Shown piece by piece: positions 4,754-5,949 of a DNA stretch of 5,949 nt (position 1 is its first letter; every line of letters starts with the position of its first letter). The position numbers and the translations under genes are program-made. The DNA comes from an uncultured Collinsella sp. Its GTDB lineage: Bacteria > Actinomycetota > Coriobacteriia > Coriobacteriales > Coriobacteriaceae. The DNA lies in assembly GCA_900752475.1 (NCBI GenBank), contig CAADVJ010000049.1:1-5949 (forward strand), in the 5' to 3' direction. A model generated the notes under the pieces. It saw only the letters and a list, made by a program, of their open reading frames with translations. It did not search any database and was not told where the DNA came from.

Positions 4754-5887
4754 ATGCAGCATTCGAATCATCGCACCGCAGCGCTCATTGCGTCGAAGCC
4801 GGCTCGTATCATCACGAGCGCCGCGCTCGCCGTTGCGCTGACGGCCTCGCCGATGCTCTCCCCCGTTGCGGCGTATGCCGCCTCGCAGGCAACGCAGGAC
4901 CAGCTTTCCGCAGCCCAGCAGAAGATCGAAGCCGCCACGAGCGCCTACAACGACGCCCGCACCAAACTCGATGACCTGCAAAAGCAGATTGACTCCAATG
5001 AGGCAAGCATCGAGGAAATCGAGGCTAAGCTTCCCGAGCAGCAGGCCAAGGCAAGCTCCGCCATGCGCGATCTGTACAAGTATCAGAAGGGCACCAATCC
5101 CATCGTGAGCTTCCTGATCAACGCGCAGAGCCTGGGCGAGTTCATCACGACCTGCAAATACACCAACCAGATCACGAGCTCGAGCGTCGACGAGATCGAA
5201 GAGCTCAATAACATGCAAACCGAACTCGAGCAGAACAAGGCCGAGCTCCAGCAGGCCAAGTCTCAGCTTGAAGCAGAGCAGAAAAACGCCGAGGATGCGC
5301 TGGCGCAGGCCCAGCAGCTCCGCAGCGAGGCGCAGGCAAAAGCCGAGCAGGAAAATGCCGCCGAGCTCGCCAAGCTTGAGGCCGATAAGGCCGCTGCCGC
5401 CGAGAAGCTCTCGGGCGAGGGCGTAAGCGGCAGCAATTCCAGCAGCCAGGCCACCAACACCAACACCACCATCGACACCACGGTGAACAACTCCAATACC
5501 GGTAGCTCCGATTACGATTCGTTCATTAATGAGTGGACGAGCCGCATCGACAATTATCTCGCCGGCTCCCCCATGGCAGGCCAGGGCTACAACTTTGCCG
5601 TCGCCGCTTGGAATACCGGTGTCGACCCCCGTTGGTCCCCCGCCATCGCCTGCATCGAGAGCACAAAGGGTGCTTATTGCGCCAATTCTTATAACGCCTG
5701 GGGCTGGAGTGCACGTGGCGGCGGTTGGCGCAGCTTTGGCAACTGGAGCGAGGGCATCTCCGCTCACGTTGCCTATCTGGGCGCCAACTACGGCTCCACC
5801 CTTACCCCGGCAGCGGCCAAAAAGTACTGCCCGCCCACGTGGCAGGACTGGTACAACAAAGTCGCCGCCCAGATGAACCGCATCTAA
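4754..5887 (+). CDS. Secreted peptidoglycan hydrolase: PcsB-like coiled coil plus glucosaminidase/lysozyme-like domain
   Basis: This is a probable exported cell-wall hydrolase of 377 aa. Residues 1-42 are a signal peptide: a basic start, hydrophobic core IITSAALAVALTA, and likely cleavage after AYA at 42. Residues 45-215 are a coiled coil rich in Ala, Gln, Glu and Lys. It is broken near 103-145 by MRDLYKYQKGTNPIVSFL and SLGEFITTCKYTNQI, the pattern of PcsB/CwlO-type hydrolases whose coiled coils are controlled by FtsEX. Residues 217-252 are a Ser/Thr/Asn/Gly linker. Residues 253-377 form a lysozyme-fold domain resembling glucosaminidases, with likely catalytic Glu302 in AIACIESTKG, then YNAWGWSARGGGWRSFGNW and ISAHVAYLGANYG. 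Cys300, Cys309 and Cys359 could form a disulfide; Cys134 lies in the coiled coil. ATG 4754 was chosen because AGAGGGA lies 4 nt upstream; the in-frame TTG at 4739 would add five residues. It is a single-gene unit with its own terminator. The exact bond cut is inferred. Confidence 0.87.
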   Translation: MQHSNHRTAALIASKPARIITSAALAVALTASPMLSPVAAYAASQATQDQLSAAQQKIEAATSAYNDARTKLDDLQKQIDSNEASIEEIEAKLPEQQAKASSAMRDLYKYQKGTNPIVSFLINAQSLGEFITTCKYTNQITSSSVDEIEELNNMQTELEQNKAELQQAKSQLEAEQKNAEDALAQAQQLRSEAQAKAEQENAAELAKLEADKAAAAEKLSGEGVSGSNSSSQATNTNTTIDTTVNNSNTGSSDYDSFINEWTSRIDNYLAGSPMAGQGYNFAVAAWNTGVDPRWSPAIACIESTKGAYCANSYNAWGWSARGGGWRSFGNWSEGISAHVAYLGANYGSTLTPAAAKKYCPPTWQDWYNKVAAQMNRI

Positions 5888-5897
5888 GTGCAACTGC

Positions 5898-5927
5898 AAA
5901 GGGCCCCAATGGGGCCCTTTTTCTTTT
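5898..5927 (+). terminator. Intrinsic terminator of the hydrolase gene
   Basis: A 10-bp perfect stem (AAAGGGCCCC at 5898-5907, complement at 5911-5920) has a 3-nt AAT loop. It runs into a T-rich tract that reads TTTTTCTTTT at 5918-5927. It starts 10 nt after the stop codon and is a textbook rho-independent terminator. Confidence 0.95.
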
Positions 5928-5934
5928 AGGTAGC

Positions 5935-5939
5935 GGAGG
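5935..5939 (+). promoter_or_regulatory. Possible ribosome binding site of a gene beyond the right edge
   Basis: GGAGG occurs 10 nt before the end of the window, after the terminator. No start codon is visible in the remaining bases. It may serve a next gene, or be chance. Confidence 0.25.
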
Positions 5940-5949
5940 TATCGACGAC

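Noticed and set aside
4682..5899. 405-codon minus-strand open frame opposite the hydrolase gene
   Set aside because: It is the low-complexity Gly/Leu/Val-rich antisense of a coiled coil and linker. The plus strand has a signal peptide, domain motifs, a ribosome binding site and a terminator.
5928..5949. Start of a tRNA or other RNA gene at the right edge
   Set aside because: Only 22 nt follow the terminator and no tRNA arm can be confirmed. Only a possible GGAGG is reported.

Overview
The window reads as ordinary, gene-dense chromosome from a high-GC Gram-positive bacterium, most likely a gut Coriobacteriia member such as Collinsella. The pointers are GC-rich third positions, AAGGAGG-type ribosome binding sites, an ECF transporter ATPase with an LSRGQ signature, and a D-aspartate-ligase-like ATP-grasp enzyme beside an aspartate racemase. 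The genus is an inference from gene content; no rRNA or other marker is present.

Layout. Bases 1-1441 (+) hold the end of an energy-coupling-factor (ECF) vitamin/metal transporter operon: an EcfA-type ATPase cut by the left edge, overlapping the EcfT transmembrane coupling protein. A perfect 15-bp hairpin (1471-1507) separates it from two genes on the minus strand that converge on it. Read in their own direction, these are an ATP-grasp carboxylate-amine ligase (3654-2398) and, 84 nt later, an Asp/Glu racemase-family protein (2313-1567). On the other side of a 232-bp divergent intergenic region is a plus-strand stand-alone MOSC-domain protein (3887-4519). A 234-bp intergenic region rich in inverted repeats follows. 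It leads to a secreted cell-wall hydrolase (4754-5887) with a signal peptide, a PcsB-like coiled coil and a glucosaminidase/lysozyme-like C-terminal domain. That gene ends in a strong intrinsic terminator (5898-5927).

How the genes fit together. The racemase plus ligase pair resembles the enterococcal and lactobacillal arrangement in which a racemase makes D-Asp and an ATP-grasp ligase attaches it to the peptidoglycan stem peptide. Together with the secreted hydrolase, the middle and right of the window have a cell-wall theme. The ECF module and the MOSC protein look unrelated to this.

I found no RNA gene, CRISPR array, transposase or prophage gene. No clearly new system is visible. The most interesting points are regulatory: a TTGCGCAA palindrome at almost the same distance downstream of the -10-like boxes of both D-Asp genes, and a cluster of inverted TCAACTTGA-type words upstream of the hydrolase gene.
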